The position numbers were made by a program, and so were the translations under genes. This document shows, one piece after another, positions 46,574 to 57,514 of a stretch of 64,000 nucleotides of DNA. A model generated the notes under the pieces. That model made no database searches, was not told where the DNA came from, and saw only the letters and a program-made list of their open reading frames with translations. Numbering within the stretch: the stretch's first letter is position 1; each line of letters begins with the position of its first letter. Source of the DNA: Myotis daubentonii (Eukaryota; Chordata; Mammalia; Chiroptera; Vespertilionidae); contig NC_081849.1 in assembly GCF_963259705.1 (NCBI RefSeq), forward strand, positions 57,074,093-57,138,092. Reading direction: 5' to 3'.

Positions 46574-46969
46574 TCCTATATAATAAAAGGCTAATCTGCA
46601 AATCAACTGAACGGCCATTCAGAACGACAGATTGCTATGATGCACACACTGACCACCAGAGGGCAGATGCTCAATGCAGGAGCTGCCCCCTGGTGGTCAG
46701 TGTGCTCCCACAGTGGGAGCGCCACTCAGCCAGAAGCCCTGAGCCAGGCTCACAGCTGGCGAGTGCAGTGGTGGTGGCAGGAGCCTCTCCCACCTCTGCA
46801 GCAGTGCTAAGGATGTCCGACTGACGGCTTAGGCCCGCACCCCTGGGGAAGTGGGCCTAAGCTGTCAGTCGGACATCCCCCGAGGGCTCCCAGACTGCGA
46901 GAGGGTGCAGGCTGGGCTGAGGGACCTCCCTCCCGCCAAGTGCATGTATTTCGTGCACCAGACCTCTAG
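46574..46969 (+). mobile_element. HeliBat-like Helitron, nearly complete
   Basis: Begins TCCTATATAATAAAAGGC and ends GCACCAGACCTCTAG. It has a perfect inverted CTCF-core-like pair: CCACCAGAGGGCAG at 46653-46666 and CTGCCCCCTGGTGG at 46683-46696. A long hairpin (arms 46811-46838 and 46851-46878) precedes a 3' hairpin remnant. This is the best-kept type B copy of the window. Non-autonomous. Confidence 0.93.
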
Positions 46970-47119
46970 AGTATGAATAAGTATATATACGTGAATGTCT
47001 TTGTGTGTTCCAAATATCATGTAATATAAATGTTTAATGTTAACACCAAGGAAGCAAGGTAAACCTGAATGCTGGAAAATCATGTTGATGATGTGCACTC
47101 TTGATATGATGGGATGCAA

Positions 47120-47560
47120 ATGCCATTCACCTTTGTGGTCTTCCTCCCCAAAACCAGTAACCCCAGTCTAACTCATGAGAAAACCATCAAATGAATTCCA
47201 ATAGAGAGGCCTCCCACAATATATCTGTCCAGTACTTCTCAAAACTGTCAAGATCATCAAAAACAAGGGAAATCTGAGAAACTGTCACAGCCAAGAGGAA
47301 CCTAAGAAGACCTGACAACAAAAGTCATATGGTATCCAGGAATAAAAAAAAAAAGAAACAAAGAAAGAAAGAAAGAATGAGAGAAAGAAAGAAAAGAAAT
47401 AACATTAGGTAAAACTAAGGAAATCTGAACAAACTCTGGACTGTAGTTGTTAATAGGGGAAACTGAGTGCAGGCCAGATATGAACTCGGTATGATTGTCT
47501 CAATATTTCTGTGGATCTAAAAAACATATTGCATTATTTTTCAAAAAAGGTATGTGTTTA
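47120..47560 (+). mobile_element. Old L1M 3'UTR remnant
   Basis: The zones 'gagaaactgtcacagccaagaggaacctaagaagacctgacaac', 'ggtatccaggaat', 'taggtaaaactaaggaaatctgaac' and 'ggactgtagttgttaatagggg' match a common old L1 3'UTR type. An A/GAAA-rich run at 47342-47400 interrupts it. Confidence 0.55.
47342..47400. repeat. A-rich / (GAAA)n simple repeat
   Basis: A11 run followed by GAAA-type units with a few interruptions. Confidence 0.9.
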
Positions 47561-47957
47561 ATTGCAGAGTCCAGAATAAACAAGAAATATTTGGGGAACA
47601 AGAAATTATGATTAACTTTTATTGTGGCATGGAAGCTAGACTTTCCAAAGGTATTACAGGAAAAGTGGGTACCCAAATTCCCATAGTAAGAAGTAAAGAA
47701 AAAATTACCTAAATTAAATTTATCAGCACTTTATTTACCATCTGTAACTCTAGCAATTTCCAGGCTTCAGATTTACTTTGATTTCTACTCACCAGCCATA
47801 AAGAGCACTAGCTATAAACATGGCACAACAATGTTTACACACCCATGCATAAAAATCCAACATTTGTTGAATTTAAAGAAAAACAGGAATATCTTTAATG
47901 ATATGTGTTAAAGTCTGCATTATTGCTATAATTGCAATTACTTATTTTATATTATCA

Positions 47958-48047
47958 CTAGAAGCCTGGTGCACGAATTTGTGCACATTGAAAGGAAATT
48001 AATTAGAAATATTTTAATATTGCTATTTGTCCTTTTTCTATAATAGA
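47958..48047 (-). mobile_element. Minimal Helitron, 90 bp
   Basis: The left end CTAGAAGCCTGGTGCACGAA carries the hairpin GTGCACGAATTTGTGCAC, the Helitron 3' terminal structure. The right end TATAATAGA reads TCTATTATAGAAAAAGGAC on the element strand, a plausible HeliBat 5' start. Only about 50 bp separate the two ends. The 5' limit is less certain than the 3' one. Confidence 0.65.
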
Positions 48048-48349
48048 AGTGTCAACCAAATTCACGATGGACAATGACTGATGTGGAAACACATGTGTGT
48101 GATTGGTGCCAGCAATATATATATATATATAAACTTACTTAATTAGACCTGCTTTCTGATTTAGCTAAACTTTTTCCAGACCAGTGAAGCACCCTAACTT
48201 CTCTTTCAAGTAACTGTCAGCAACACAGCAGTAAATATCAACATGAAGCAGATTATTATTGTAGATCATGTAGGGAGAACAAAGGGTAAAATATTTAACT
48301 GCAGTAGTGTTTGACTATATTCTGCTCAGTGAGAAAACCTGAAGTAATT

Positions 48350-48535
48350 CTCAAGTTCCACATTTCTTACTTCTTTTCAGTCAGGTCAAGTTTCTAAACT
48401 CTCTAAATCTGTTTTCTGGCTAATGAAAAGAAAATAGGATTCTACTGAGTCTCCTTTCTACCTACTCCAGGACTTCTATGAGGATCAAATGAGATGAGGC
48501 ATGTGAAAATGCTTCACAGACATTTGGTAAAAATT
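48350..48535 (-). repeat. MIR-like SINE remnant
   Basis: The order 'tcaggtcaagtttctaaactctctaaatctgttttctggctaatgaaaag', then 'aggacttctatgaggatcaaatgagatgaggcatgtgaaaatgcttc' matches the MIR reverse complement. Diverged. Confidence 0.6.
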
Positions 48536-48548
48536 TGTTTGAATTTTT

Positions 48549-49376
48549 AAAAATTTCTTTATTGATTAAGGTATTACATATGTGTCCTTATCCCCATTGC
48601 CCCCCACCTCCTCACTCATGCCCTCACCCCCATTGTCTGTGTTCACTGGTTAGCCCGTGGTTGGCAAACTGCGGCTAGTGAGCCACATGCAGATCTTTGG
48701 CCCCCTGAGTGTGGCTCTTCCACAAAATACCCCGTGAGGGCGCGCATACAGTGCGATTGAAACTTTGTGGCCCATGCACAGAAGTCGGTTTTCGGCCTGG
48801 GCAAGTCTATTTTGAAGAAGTACTGTTGATATTTGGCTCTGTTGACTAATGAGTTTGCCAACTACTGTGTTAGGCTTATATGCATGCATACAAGTCCTCT
48901 GGTTGATCTCTCCCCCTTACACCCACCCTCCCCTACCTTCCCTCTGTGGTTTGATGGTCTGATCAATGCTTCCCTGTCTCTGGATCTGTTTTTGTTCATC
49001 AGTTTATATTGTTCATTATATTCCATAAATGAGTGAGATCATGTGATATTTATCTTTCTCTGACTGGCTTATTTCACTTAGTATAATGCTCTCCAGTTCC
49101 ATCCATGCTGTTGCAAATGGTAAGAATTCTTTCTTTTTTACCGCAGCATAGTATTCCATTGTGTAGATGTACCAGTTTTTTAATCCACTCATCTGCTGAT
49201 GGGCACTTAGGCTGTTTCCAAATCTTAGCTATGGTAAATTATGCCGCTATGAACATAGGGGTGCATATATCCTTTCTGATTGGTGTTTCTAGTTTCTTGG
49301 GATATATTCCTAGAAGTGGGATCACTGGGTCAAATGGGAGTTCCATTTTTAGTTTTTTGAGAAAACTACATACTAA
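48549..49376 (-). mobile_element. Young bat-type L1 3' end, minus strand
   Basis: In L1 orientation it begins at about 49376 in the ORF2 C-terminal zone (complement of 'gatcactgggtcaaatgggagttcc' and 'agtattccattgtgtagatgtacc'). It passes 'ataagccagtcagagaaagataaatatcacatgatc' and then the 3'UTR, ending at the left with the complement of 'cctcaatcaataaagaaat'-type tail sequence. It is 5' truncated. A hAT element (48655-48867) sits inside its 3'UTR. The frame at 49105-49428 is the antisense shadow. Confidence 0.88.
48655..48867 (+). mobile_element. hAT transposon nested in L1 3'UTR
   Basis: Begins CCGTGGTTGGCAAACTGCGG and ends AGTTTGCCAACTACTG. Ends are inverted copies with CAGTG-type termini (first bases altered). 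Interior 'gccacatgcagatctttggccccctgagtgtggctcttcc' is typical of a bat hAT MITE. Flanking TGGTTAGC and TGTTAGGC are only roughly alike, so the target duplication is decayed or misplaced by a base. It interrupts the L1, so it inserted later. Confidence 0.82.
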
Positions 49377-52300
49377 GGCCCAAGAAAGAATCATAAGAAC
49401 AATTCACAAGGTCTCAGCTTTCTGCTGACAGAAGATGGAGAATGACAGCAGCACCTCCACAATTCAGAGCAGCACCTCCACAATTCAGAGCAGCTCCTCC
49501 TTTCTCTCCTTCCCACCACCCACCTCACAATTTGGACAAGGAAAGTCTGCAGTTCCAGAAGCAAATGATTAAGAAGCTGTACCTTGCGAGTGTGTACAAA
49601 CAGTCACTCTCCTATAATATTAGCCCATGTCTTCAGAATTCTTACTTACTGTCCCTTTCAATATTCTCAAATGACACCTTTGGCAAAACTGTTACCAGTA
49701 TACATAAACTCAAAAAACTCTTTAAAAGTATATTTTAAAACATTAAATGCTATCATTGTACTACACAGGTCTCAGTATTTGAATGAAAGAGGTGTAAACA
49801 AATGATGGTATTATTTTACATATGATTTTATATGATAACAAATCAAATTTCGTTCTCTGAATACAAATGATGGTATGCTGTTAGAATCACGTTCATGTGG
49901 ATTTTGTAGAACACTGTCTCAAAGAATAGCAGGAAGAGCTATGACATCATTGTTGTCCAAATCTTTATAGACAACCGGAAAGGAAATCTTAGAGATAATC
50001 ATCTTCTATACATATCATACCTAAAGAACACAATGAACTTCAATTGTAACTCAGTTAAAAGGAAAACTATAAAGGAAAATATATGTATATATATTTAGGC
50101 TTCAGATGTCTCAAGGGATTACACAGCCTTTCTTGAAGGGTAAACTTTAGGATGTCTCAGTAAATTCCATGCCGAAAGCCTAATTAAATTCTTATGAGCT
50201 ACAAAGCTGTCCTGAAATTCAGATGCTTATATTTTGATATAAATATTCTTCTTCCTTCCATCCTTGTTTTGGTGAACTCATGCAAAAATCACCTAAGTGC
50301 CACAAATTTCAAACACTCTATATAAACAAATAAAAGTATATATACAGAGATCTACAAATATTGATATCTATCTATACAATATACAATTACAAAAGCCCTA
50401 AATTGTAGACTTTATAAGCATTTTAACAGTTTTGTTACATTTATAAAATAATTAATTTCAAATTTAAAAAATCTATACATTTTGCTGATTTGGAAGAGGA
50501 AAAAATCTAATGGTAACACACTGTCCCCTAGTGGAGATGAAAATAAATGTTTGGTGTTTGTAAATTTCCCAAATTGCAGGAAAATGCAGTCTACTACCTG
50601 TTGACAGAATTTGAGGAAAACAAAACAGTCTTTTCCAAATGAAAGAATTTTCCTCCTGCTCATTTGAAAGAAATATGACCTAAAATCTCAATAATAAAGT
50701 ACTCGTGAAAATGCACTTGGGTTTACTTATGAACTCATGGGAGTTTTCATCTCCTTTATTCTCTGTGCTTAGCACAATGCCTTGTCCATACTGTAGATGC
50801 TCAATCAGTATGTGTGGAACGAGGGAATTAAGAAAAAATCATTGTTCAATAAAACTCTGGGGGGCAGCACTGTGACTTTGTTAAATAGGAAAGACCTGAA
50901 CCGATGCAGTGCAAAGAGCCAGGGTGCAGTGGGGTAAAACACGGGCAGCCAAAAGCACCAGACGTCTGGCCTGAGGAACAAGCAGTTCATTATTGTGTCA
51001 ATTATTCCTAGATCTGGGACTTGTCACACTGTCATGCTTTATTTTCTTACATCATTCATAATATAAATTCCACAACTTAATGAAGTTGAAAGAGCGACCT
51101 CATACACAATGTCCCTTATAATTAACAAAACTGTTTTGATCTTACACAACTCACCCCACAGTTACCATGTCCTGTGAGTTTTCTATTGTGACATCCTTCA
51201 CCAGTCATACCCTGCCCACTCTAAGTCCACATCCACACCATCCTGGAGCTGGATTCCCCGAGGATGCCCTCACTGAATACTTCTCTTTGCCTTTGGCTAC
51301 TGCTCTAACCTCATTACAACAACCATTTTCCTTATATCAAACCCACATTACTTACAGCACAAACTTTATCTTAGCATTCGAGGCCATCCACAAACAACCT
51401 AATCAACTCCTCTAACCATAGTTCTCACTCTAGGATTATGACATCCTGGTATAATCCCTGTTATTCCGTCTCCAGTCAAAATGTTTCTCAATAACTTGCT
51501 TTCTATTCATATTGATTTTCAAACACTTACCTGTGACAGTTTCCTTGTATGAAATCATCTATTTTACTGAATATCAGATATTTTCACTGTCATGGTCTCA
51601 CAATTCCTTAGTAATATTTTTCTTAGGTTCACATATGTATATATCTTATTTTCTTAGCTAAATTGTAGATAGCAAAAGACAACTCTTTTGACTTCAATTG
51701 TAACTCAAAGTACTATGCTCATAGTAGGTACTCAATAAATATTCACTAACTGGATTAATTTGATAATCAATTCTATAAATATCTGACTTTATATATAACT
51801 ATTAAGACATCTTTGAAACATTAAAGTTTTAAGATAAAGGATATATCATTATAAAATAAATGAAGAAAAAAAAAGTATCTATACTTGGAAACCAGAACGA
51901 TGTCAAAAGCTAGAATTTTGTGCTATGTGATTCCCTCTTCTGTGAAAGAATGCCTGGTCTGCAAGATAGGCATAAGAGACACTGGTAAATTTACACTAAT
52001 ATACCCAAATGTGGGGGATAAAGGCAGACGATGAGGTGGCGTTCTCTTAGATGAGGTGTCTGCACAAGAAGAATAACTACATACTACGCATTGAAGGGTA
52101 ATGGGTATTGTTTTTGTAATGCAGGAGAAATAATAATAAGGGCAGAAAGATTACTCAGAAATGTTCCTTTTTGAGTGGATGGCCCAGATGTTAGTAGAAA
52201 AACTTGATAATTTCTCCTGAAGCAGAAAGATTGGTTAATTTCCCCCCATAAAATATAGTTTCAATTTTTTAATTACAAACTTAATGCAAAGAATTAAATT

Positions 52301-52542
52301 AAGTGATTCAAACATATCTTCCTGATAGCAACATGTGTGTGTGAGAGAGAGAAAGAGTGAAGAGAGAGAGAGAAGAAGTTTCTGTTAAAATAATTTTGAG
52401 CAGTGAAAAAAAGAAAAAGATGTCTGGTTGACTACCTTTAAACTCATATGTTGGTTAAATGGGTGAGTAGCTAGTATTCAAAGTCTTAATCTCAGAATCC
52501 CACAGAAAAGTGTTTACCACTAAATTAAAAGTTCATTTTCTG
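49377..52542. other. No recognised gene
   Basis: AT-rich, about 3.2 kb. A perfect 21-bp tandem pair (AGCAGCACCTCCACAATTCAG) lies at 49447-49467 and 49468-49488. Traces such as 'tgctcatagtaggtactcaataaat' (51716-51740) resemble L2/MIR ends. A (GA)-rich run lies at 52339-52376. Nothing else is supported. Confidence 0.35.
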
Positions 52543-52567
52543 ATCGTGACCTTGGGGGTCCGGATTT

Positions 52568-52597
52568 GTCTTGTTTCAACAATGTTTGGAAGGAACA
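52568..52597 (+). promoter_or_regulatory. Iron-responsive-element remnant in FTL pseudogene 5'UTR
   Basis: The stretch 'tcttgtttcaacaatgtttggaaggaac' aligns with the ferritin IRE stem-loop. The apical loop CAGTG of working IREs is CAATG here, and the stem has changes, so iron-regulatory-protein binding would be weakened. Its presence shows that the retrocopy includes nearly the whole 5'UTR. Confidence 0.8.
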
Positions 52598-53282
52598 GAC
52601 CTAAGGACACCCCTTTTTCCAGCCTCAGACCACTCTCCTGTGTCTTATCCAGTCACCACTTTCAGAACCATCTCTGAGACCAGCCAACACACCGTTTTTT
52701 TCCTACTTTAACCATGAGCTCCCAAATTCATCAAAATTACTCCACCAAGGTGGAGGCTGCGGTCAAACGCCTGCCCAACCTGCGTCTCCGGGTCCCCCAC
52801 ACCTACCTCTCTCTGGGCTTCTATTTCGACCGTGACATGACGTGTGGCTCTCCAGGGTGTGGGCCACTGCTCCCAAGAGTTGGCCTAGGCCTACGAGAGG
52901 GCCCAGGAGAAGTGCAAGGGCGCTGAGCATCTCTTAAAGTTGCAAAACCAGCGCGGTGGCCGCATTCTCTTCCAGGACGTGCTGAAGCCTTCCCACAGTG
53001 AGTTGGGCAAACCTCAGGACGCCAGGGAAGCTGCCATGGCCTTGGAGAGGAACCTGAACCAGGCCTTCTTGGAGCTGCCTGCCCTGGTATCTACCCGCAC
53101 AGAGCTCAGCTCCGTGACTTCCGGGAAAACCGCTTCCTGGGTGAGGAGGTGAAACTCATCAGGAAGATGGGCAACACCTGACTCACCTCCTCAGGCAACT
53201 GGTCCCCAGGCTGGGCTGGACAAGTACCTCTTCAAAAGGCTCACCCTCAAGCACGACTAGGAGTCTTTGGAGCCCAGAGGCC

Positions 53283-53507
53283 TTTTTTTTTTTTTTAAAT
53301 ATATTTTATTAATTTTTTACAGAGAGGAAGGGAAAGGGATAGTGAATTAGAAACATCGATGAGAGAGAAACATCGATCAGCTGCCTCCTACACACCCCTC
53401 ACTGGGATGTGCCCACAACCAAGATATATGCCCTTGACCGGAATCGAACCCGGGACCCCTCGGTCCGCAGGCCGACGCTCTATCCACTGAGCCAAACCGG
53501 TCAGGGC
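53283..53507 (-). mobile_element. Young Ves SINE inside FTL pseudogene
   Basis: Minus-strand copy: a T-run with ATATTTTATTAATTTTTTAC, then 'agaggaagggaaagggatag', 'gaaacatcgatgagagagaaacatcgatcagctgcctcc', 'cttgaccggaatcgaacccgggacccc', 'ccactgagccaaaccggtcagggc'. Target duplication CCCAGAGGCCTTT occurs at about 53272 and 53508. Little divergence from the other 'gattttttac' subtype copies suggests a recent insertion. Confidence 0.95.
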
Positions 53508-53806
53508 CCCAGAGGCCTTTGAGGGGCCCTCTGCATCCCCTGGTGTCTGGCTTTTACCTGAGCTTCTCCCCCAAATTACTAGCCATTCTTTTAACCAACC
53601 TAAGTCCTCTTCCATGCATTGGACCAAATAAAAACAATAAAGCTTTTTTCAGAAAAAAAGTTCATTTCCTTCCAAAAAAGAGGCTTTAATTGCAACCTTA
53701 AAAAAAAAAAAAAAAGAAGTGTTCTATCCTGACCAGACTGGTGCTGGTCAGTCTTAACTAGCAAAGGACTAGTCTGGCAAAACTTCTTCTCAGAATTGAA
53801 GCAGAA

Positions 53807-53867
53807 ACAGGTAATCTACCATCTGTGGCCTTTTCATGGAAAAGACCACAGATGGTAGATTACCTGT
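53807..53867. other. 61-bp near-perfect hairpin
   Basis: Arms 53807-53835 and 53839-53867 (29 bp each) pair with a single G-T type mismatch and a 3-base loop ATG. The left arm begins ACAGGTAATCTACCATCTGT. No transposon ends or duplications were found at its borders. The stem is of pre-miRNA length, but the 3-base loop is tighter than usual. Confidence 0.9.
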
Positions 53868-54159
53868 AGTGCTTTTTCCCAATGAGTAAAAAAAATATCA
53901 GCAGATATGTGAAACAACTTTCTACATGGAAAGAACTTTCTAGAATCTTCAGAATTAAATATCTTCTCTGAAATGAGACTACAAAGTGAAGACAACATAT
54001 TAGATTTTTTCTGATTTGTAGTCTCAGAAAGATTCAAGAGAGTGATTCAATCATAGAAGTATGCACAAAGTAGGAATAATTTTATGTCACAAAATATTTC
54101 ATGTAGATATTAAATAAATGTATTTGAATTAAAAACCTCATTTGAAATGGTGTAAACCT

Positions 54160-55002
54160 GCTTTGTCCACATAAAGATGAATTGGATAAATAGAAGATAG
54201 ACTTGAAAATGTCTAGAACTCAGAAGAATAAAGAAGTGAAAATAGTATGAGAAAGTTCAAGGTGTTAATTAAAAAACTAAATTATACAAGGGAAACCTGG
54301 GGAGAAATCACAATAGATATTACAGAAGTCATTATAAATAAAATGCAGAAGGAAATTCCCTAATGAGAATAAAGATCAGTCTGCAGATAAACAGGTGTCA
54401 TGTAGTGCTTTACAAAATTACTAATAGACACTCAAAAAGAAGCCATATTCAGATGATACATTCAAACTTAAATATAAAAATTCAACAGCTTCTAGCAGAC
54501 AATACAGATTATTTTGATTAAATAAGAATAGCTGATGTGTAACTTTTCTGGAATGCTAAATACCACCAAAAAATGAGATTTAAGAAAAAGATTACCTAAG
54601 AATCTAGGCTAACTGACAGGACAAAAGTGAAAACATTGTGGAATAGGCAAGGGTGCATATGAGTGAAATAGGCAATGGGTACATACCCATTAGTGGAGCA
54701 TTTCTTTTTTAAAAAGGTATTTAAATGTTTACTTTATCTAACAGTTAAGTAAGTGAAAAAAAAAGTGGGGACTCCTTTCAATGACTTTATTTTAGGAACT
54801 CAGCTATACCAGCTATAAATTATATATTATATATTAAGATGTAAAGAAACAGACATAAGAGTTTTATTCCCTTATGAAATATGTATTCAGCCAATTCAGA
54901 TAAAGGCATAAATGCATTTGTAATTACAAGTTAAGAAGGTAACAACAAAACAATTTAACATCAAAAATAAATCCAGAATTAGAATTTTCATGCACAAAGT
55001 AT
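54160..55002 (+). repeat. Possible old L1 remnant, not classified
   Basis: A-rich plus-strand composition resembles degraded L1 5'UTR/ORF1 DNA, but no diagnostic zone is clear. No gene. Confidence 0.3.
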
Positions 55003-55201
55003 TTTTTTAATATATTTTATTGATTTTTTATAGAGAGGAAGGGAGAGGGATAGAGAGTTAGAAACATCAATCAGCTGCCTCTACACATCCCCTACTGGGG
55101 ATGCGCCCACAACCAAGGTACATGCCCTTGACCGGAATCAAACCCGGAACCCCTCAGTCCACAGGCTGACACTCTATCCACTGAGCAAAACCGGCCAGGG
55201 C
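55003..55201 (-). mobile_element. Young Ves SINE, minus strand
   Basis: Reads 'taatatattttattgattttttatagagaggaagggagaggg', 'caatcagctgcctctacacatcccc', 'gcccttgaccggaatcaaacccgg', 'gagcaaaaccggccagggc'. Target duplication TGCACAAAGTATT / CGCACAAAATATT, two mismatches. Confidence 0.92.
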
Positions 55202-55302
55202 ACGCACAAAATATTTGTAAAACTATCTAAAAGACATCTAATTAAGCAAACATGAAATCACAAAAATGATGAAGCAAGACTAGACTTTAAAAATAAATAT
55301 AG

Positions 55303-55520
55303 TCAGGCCGGCATGGCTCAGTAGTTGAGCATTGACCTATGAACCAAGAGGTCATGGTTCGATTCTGGGTCAGGGAACATGCCTAGGTTGTGGGTTCGAT
55401 CCCCAGTGTGGGGTGTGCAGGAGGCAGCCAACTAATGATTCTCTTTCATCAGTGATGTTTCTATCTCCTTCTTTCTTCCTCTCTAAAATCAATAAAAATA
55501 TATTTTAAAAATAAATAAAT
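55303..55520 (+). mobile_element. Ves SINE, plus strand
   Basis: Head 'gtcaggccggcatggctcagtagttgagc' (A-box region), 'catggttcgattctgggtcaggg' (B-box), 'gggttcgatccccagtgtgggg', 'gtgcaggaggcagccaac', 'cagtgatgtttc', tail AAAATCAATAAAAATATATT and AAATA repeats. Lies about 100 bp from the oppositely oriented copy at 55003-55201, giving a tail-out inverted pair. Confidence 0.93.
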
Positions 55521-55559
55521 AAATAAACAAATAAATACAGATTTTACAAAAGAAAAACA

Positions 55560-56100
55560 TTGCTGAATTTAAGCCAAGAAAAAAAAATCTCAAAATAGGG
55601 GTCAAACAACAAATTAGACAAAGCTGAAAAGAGAATTACTGAAACTAAAGATAGAATTGAAGAAATTACATAGCAAGCATATCAGAGGAAACAAGAAACA
55701 GAAAACAAATAAAAGAGATTTGGCAGATATGATAAGAATTTCTATATGTATTTAATTAAAATCCCAGAAATATAGAATAGACAAATAATAAAGAAGCTAT
55801 TGCTAAAAAATATCCATAAGAAGTTATCAAATACATGAATTCATTCATAAAGGAAATCCAATGAATTCCATGATGGCAAAAAAAAGAACAAAACAAAAAC
55901 AAAAAACCAACCCAAACTCAACAAGTAGACAAATTAGGAAAACTGATACAAAGAGACAATATTAATGCAGCTAGAGAGAAGAGACCAAAGAGGACTAATC
56001 ATTAGACTTACAACAGTCTTTCTCATAGCAACAATGACAGGAAGAACACAATGACAATTTGCAAAGTGCTAATCACAAAATTCAAAAACTAACTCTCAGT
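55560..56100 (+). mobile_element. Old L1 5' region / ORF1 fragment
   Basis: The zone 'gctgaaaagagaattactgaaactaaagatagaattgaagaaatta' matches the coiled-coil part of old L1 ORF1, followed by 'ccagaaatatagaatag'. Non-coding. Confidence 0.45.
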
Positions 56101-56120
56101 AAAATATATATTTTTATATA

Positions 56121-56248
56121 TACAGGGTGGGCAGAAGTAGACTTCAGTTATAATATAAATAATATAATAATTAATAAATAAGTAACAATACAAAAATAAA
56201 CTGTCCCACATGCTCACAACTATAAACCTACTTTTGCCCCACCCTTTA
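56121..56248. mobile_element. Short mariner-type MITE
   Basis: Flanked by TA. The left end TACAGGGTGGGCAGAAGTAG and the right end CTACTTTTGCCCCACCCTTTA are inverted matches. About 128 bp with an AT-rich middle. This end sequence is typical of mariner deletion derivatives in mammals. Confidence 0.75.
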
Positions 56249-57514
56249 TGTATCAACCTCAAATGCTTACACACATCTACAAACACTATGAAGAATGAAG
56301 ACAGAATATGGGCTTCCTCAGATAAACAAAACATAAAAGTATTCCTAAAAATACTCTCACACTAAAGGAGATACTCAAGTGCATAAGAAAAATGAATTTT
56401 AAATAGAAGTTCTAATAGGGTACAATGAAAAAGTGCATTCAAATAAATATATACACCTTAAAAAAGGCAACATTTCCAAAAATAATCAAACTAACATTTA
56501 AATACAAGGGTATTTAATATAACAATAGAAAAATATGTGATAAGAATAGCAGCATAAAATGTGAAAGGTGAATAATGAAACAATATGTTCCAAAACCCAT
56601 GAAATTGTTGAGAATGTAATTAAATGTTAATTTTAGATGTTTGCATAAATAGGCAGTCATATTTTAAAACACATCTAAATGTCTAACAATAGAAAAAAAA
56701 TAGAGTAAAAAAAAATTGATGCTTCTGGGAGGTTAAAGCCAATGGCAGTTCCTTCACTACTTTCTCCAAAAGTTGTATCAAACAACAAGAGGACCAAACA
56801 AAACTACATAGACACACACACACAGAAAACCACCAAATTTCTCATGCCTCACGAAAGGCAACATAAGGCAGGCTGAAAAGAACTTGGAAAGAAGGAAGAA
56901 GGGAACTACTGATGAGTGTAAAGTCAATCTTAAACCATCATCAAAAAGAGTAAGCCTGCCTTAAGTGTGAAAACATCAGTGTGGATGTATAACTAGAATG
57001 ACCAATGGAAAGTGACTTTAAGTGGCAGTCTCCTGCTGGCAGAGAAAAACACAAAAAGGAAGAGAGAAGCAATCTTTGGCAATTTAGTGGTAAAGGGGAA
57101 AAGAAGAAAGAGAAAAAAATATATAGAGTTCCAAAATGCAAAGGCAAACTATAAAGCTGGAGGACACACAACTCCTTCCATCACCACTGAAAAAGAAAAA
57201 TTAACTGAAGAAGCTGGGTTTTGCTACATTGACAGAAGAGGGCGGCATTGAATTAGGTATCCTGTAAACTAGCCAAATATACACACACACACACACACAC
57301 AGAAAAATAGGTGAGAACTTAGTACAACTATACAGAGAATTACACAAATGAAAAAAACAATCCACCACTTCTATTAATGAACTACTCTCCACATCCCTCC
57401 CCCAAAAATGAAACAAAAAACAATCAATAAAATAAATAAAGCAGACAAAACTCCAAACTGAATAGACTTTTTGCATAGTTTTGACTTCCAGACCAATGTT
57501 AATATTTCAGACAT
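56249..57514. other. No clear feature; possible old L1
   Basis: A-rich sequence, perhaps degraded L1, with a (CA)n of about 18 bp at 57283-57300. Frames at 56941-57251 occur on both strands and are not supported. Confidence 0.3.

Larger units (their letters stand above)
52543..53656 (+). pseudogene. FTL: Ferritin light chain processed pseudogene
   Basis: Ferritin light chain is a subunit of the 24-mer cytosolic iron-storage shell. This intronless copy starts with 5'UTR, has an ATG at 52714 ([20 protein letters not shown], then [12 protein letters not shown]), loses frame near 52839, and resumes at 52940 ([14 protein letters not shown], then [14 protein letters not shown]). It shifts again before 53150 and ends with a YLFKRLTLKHD-like C-terminus and TAG at 53258-53260. 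The family's usual length is about 175 residues. A 3'UTR with AATAAA (53636-53641) and a short A-run follow. Flanks AAAAGTTCATTTTC and AAAAGTTCATTTCC (about 52529 and 53656) form a target duplication, as expected for L1-mediated retroposition. A Ves SINE (53283-53507) splits the 3'UTR. At least three frameshifts abolish coding. Confidence 0.95.

Noticed and set aside
49447..49488. Two perfect 21-bp units, considered as a CRISPR-like repeat
   Set aside because: They are directly tandem with no spacers, and the genome is vertebrate; a simple tandem duplication.
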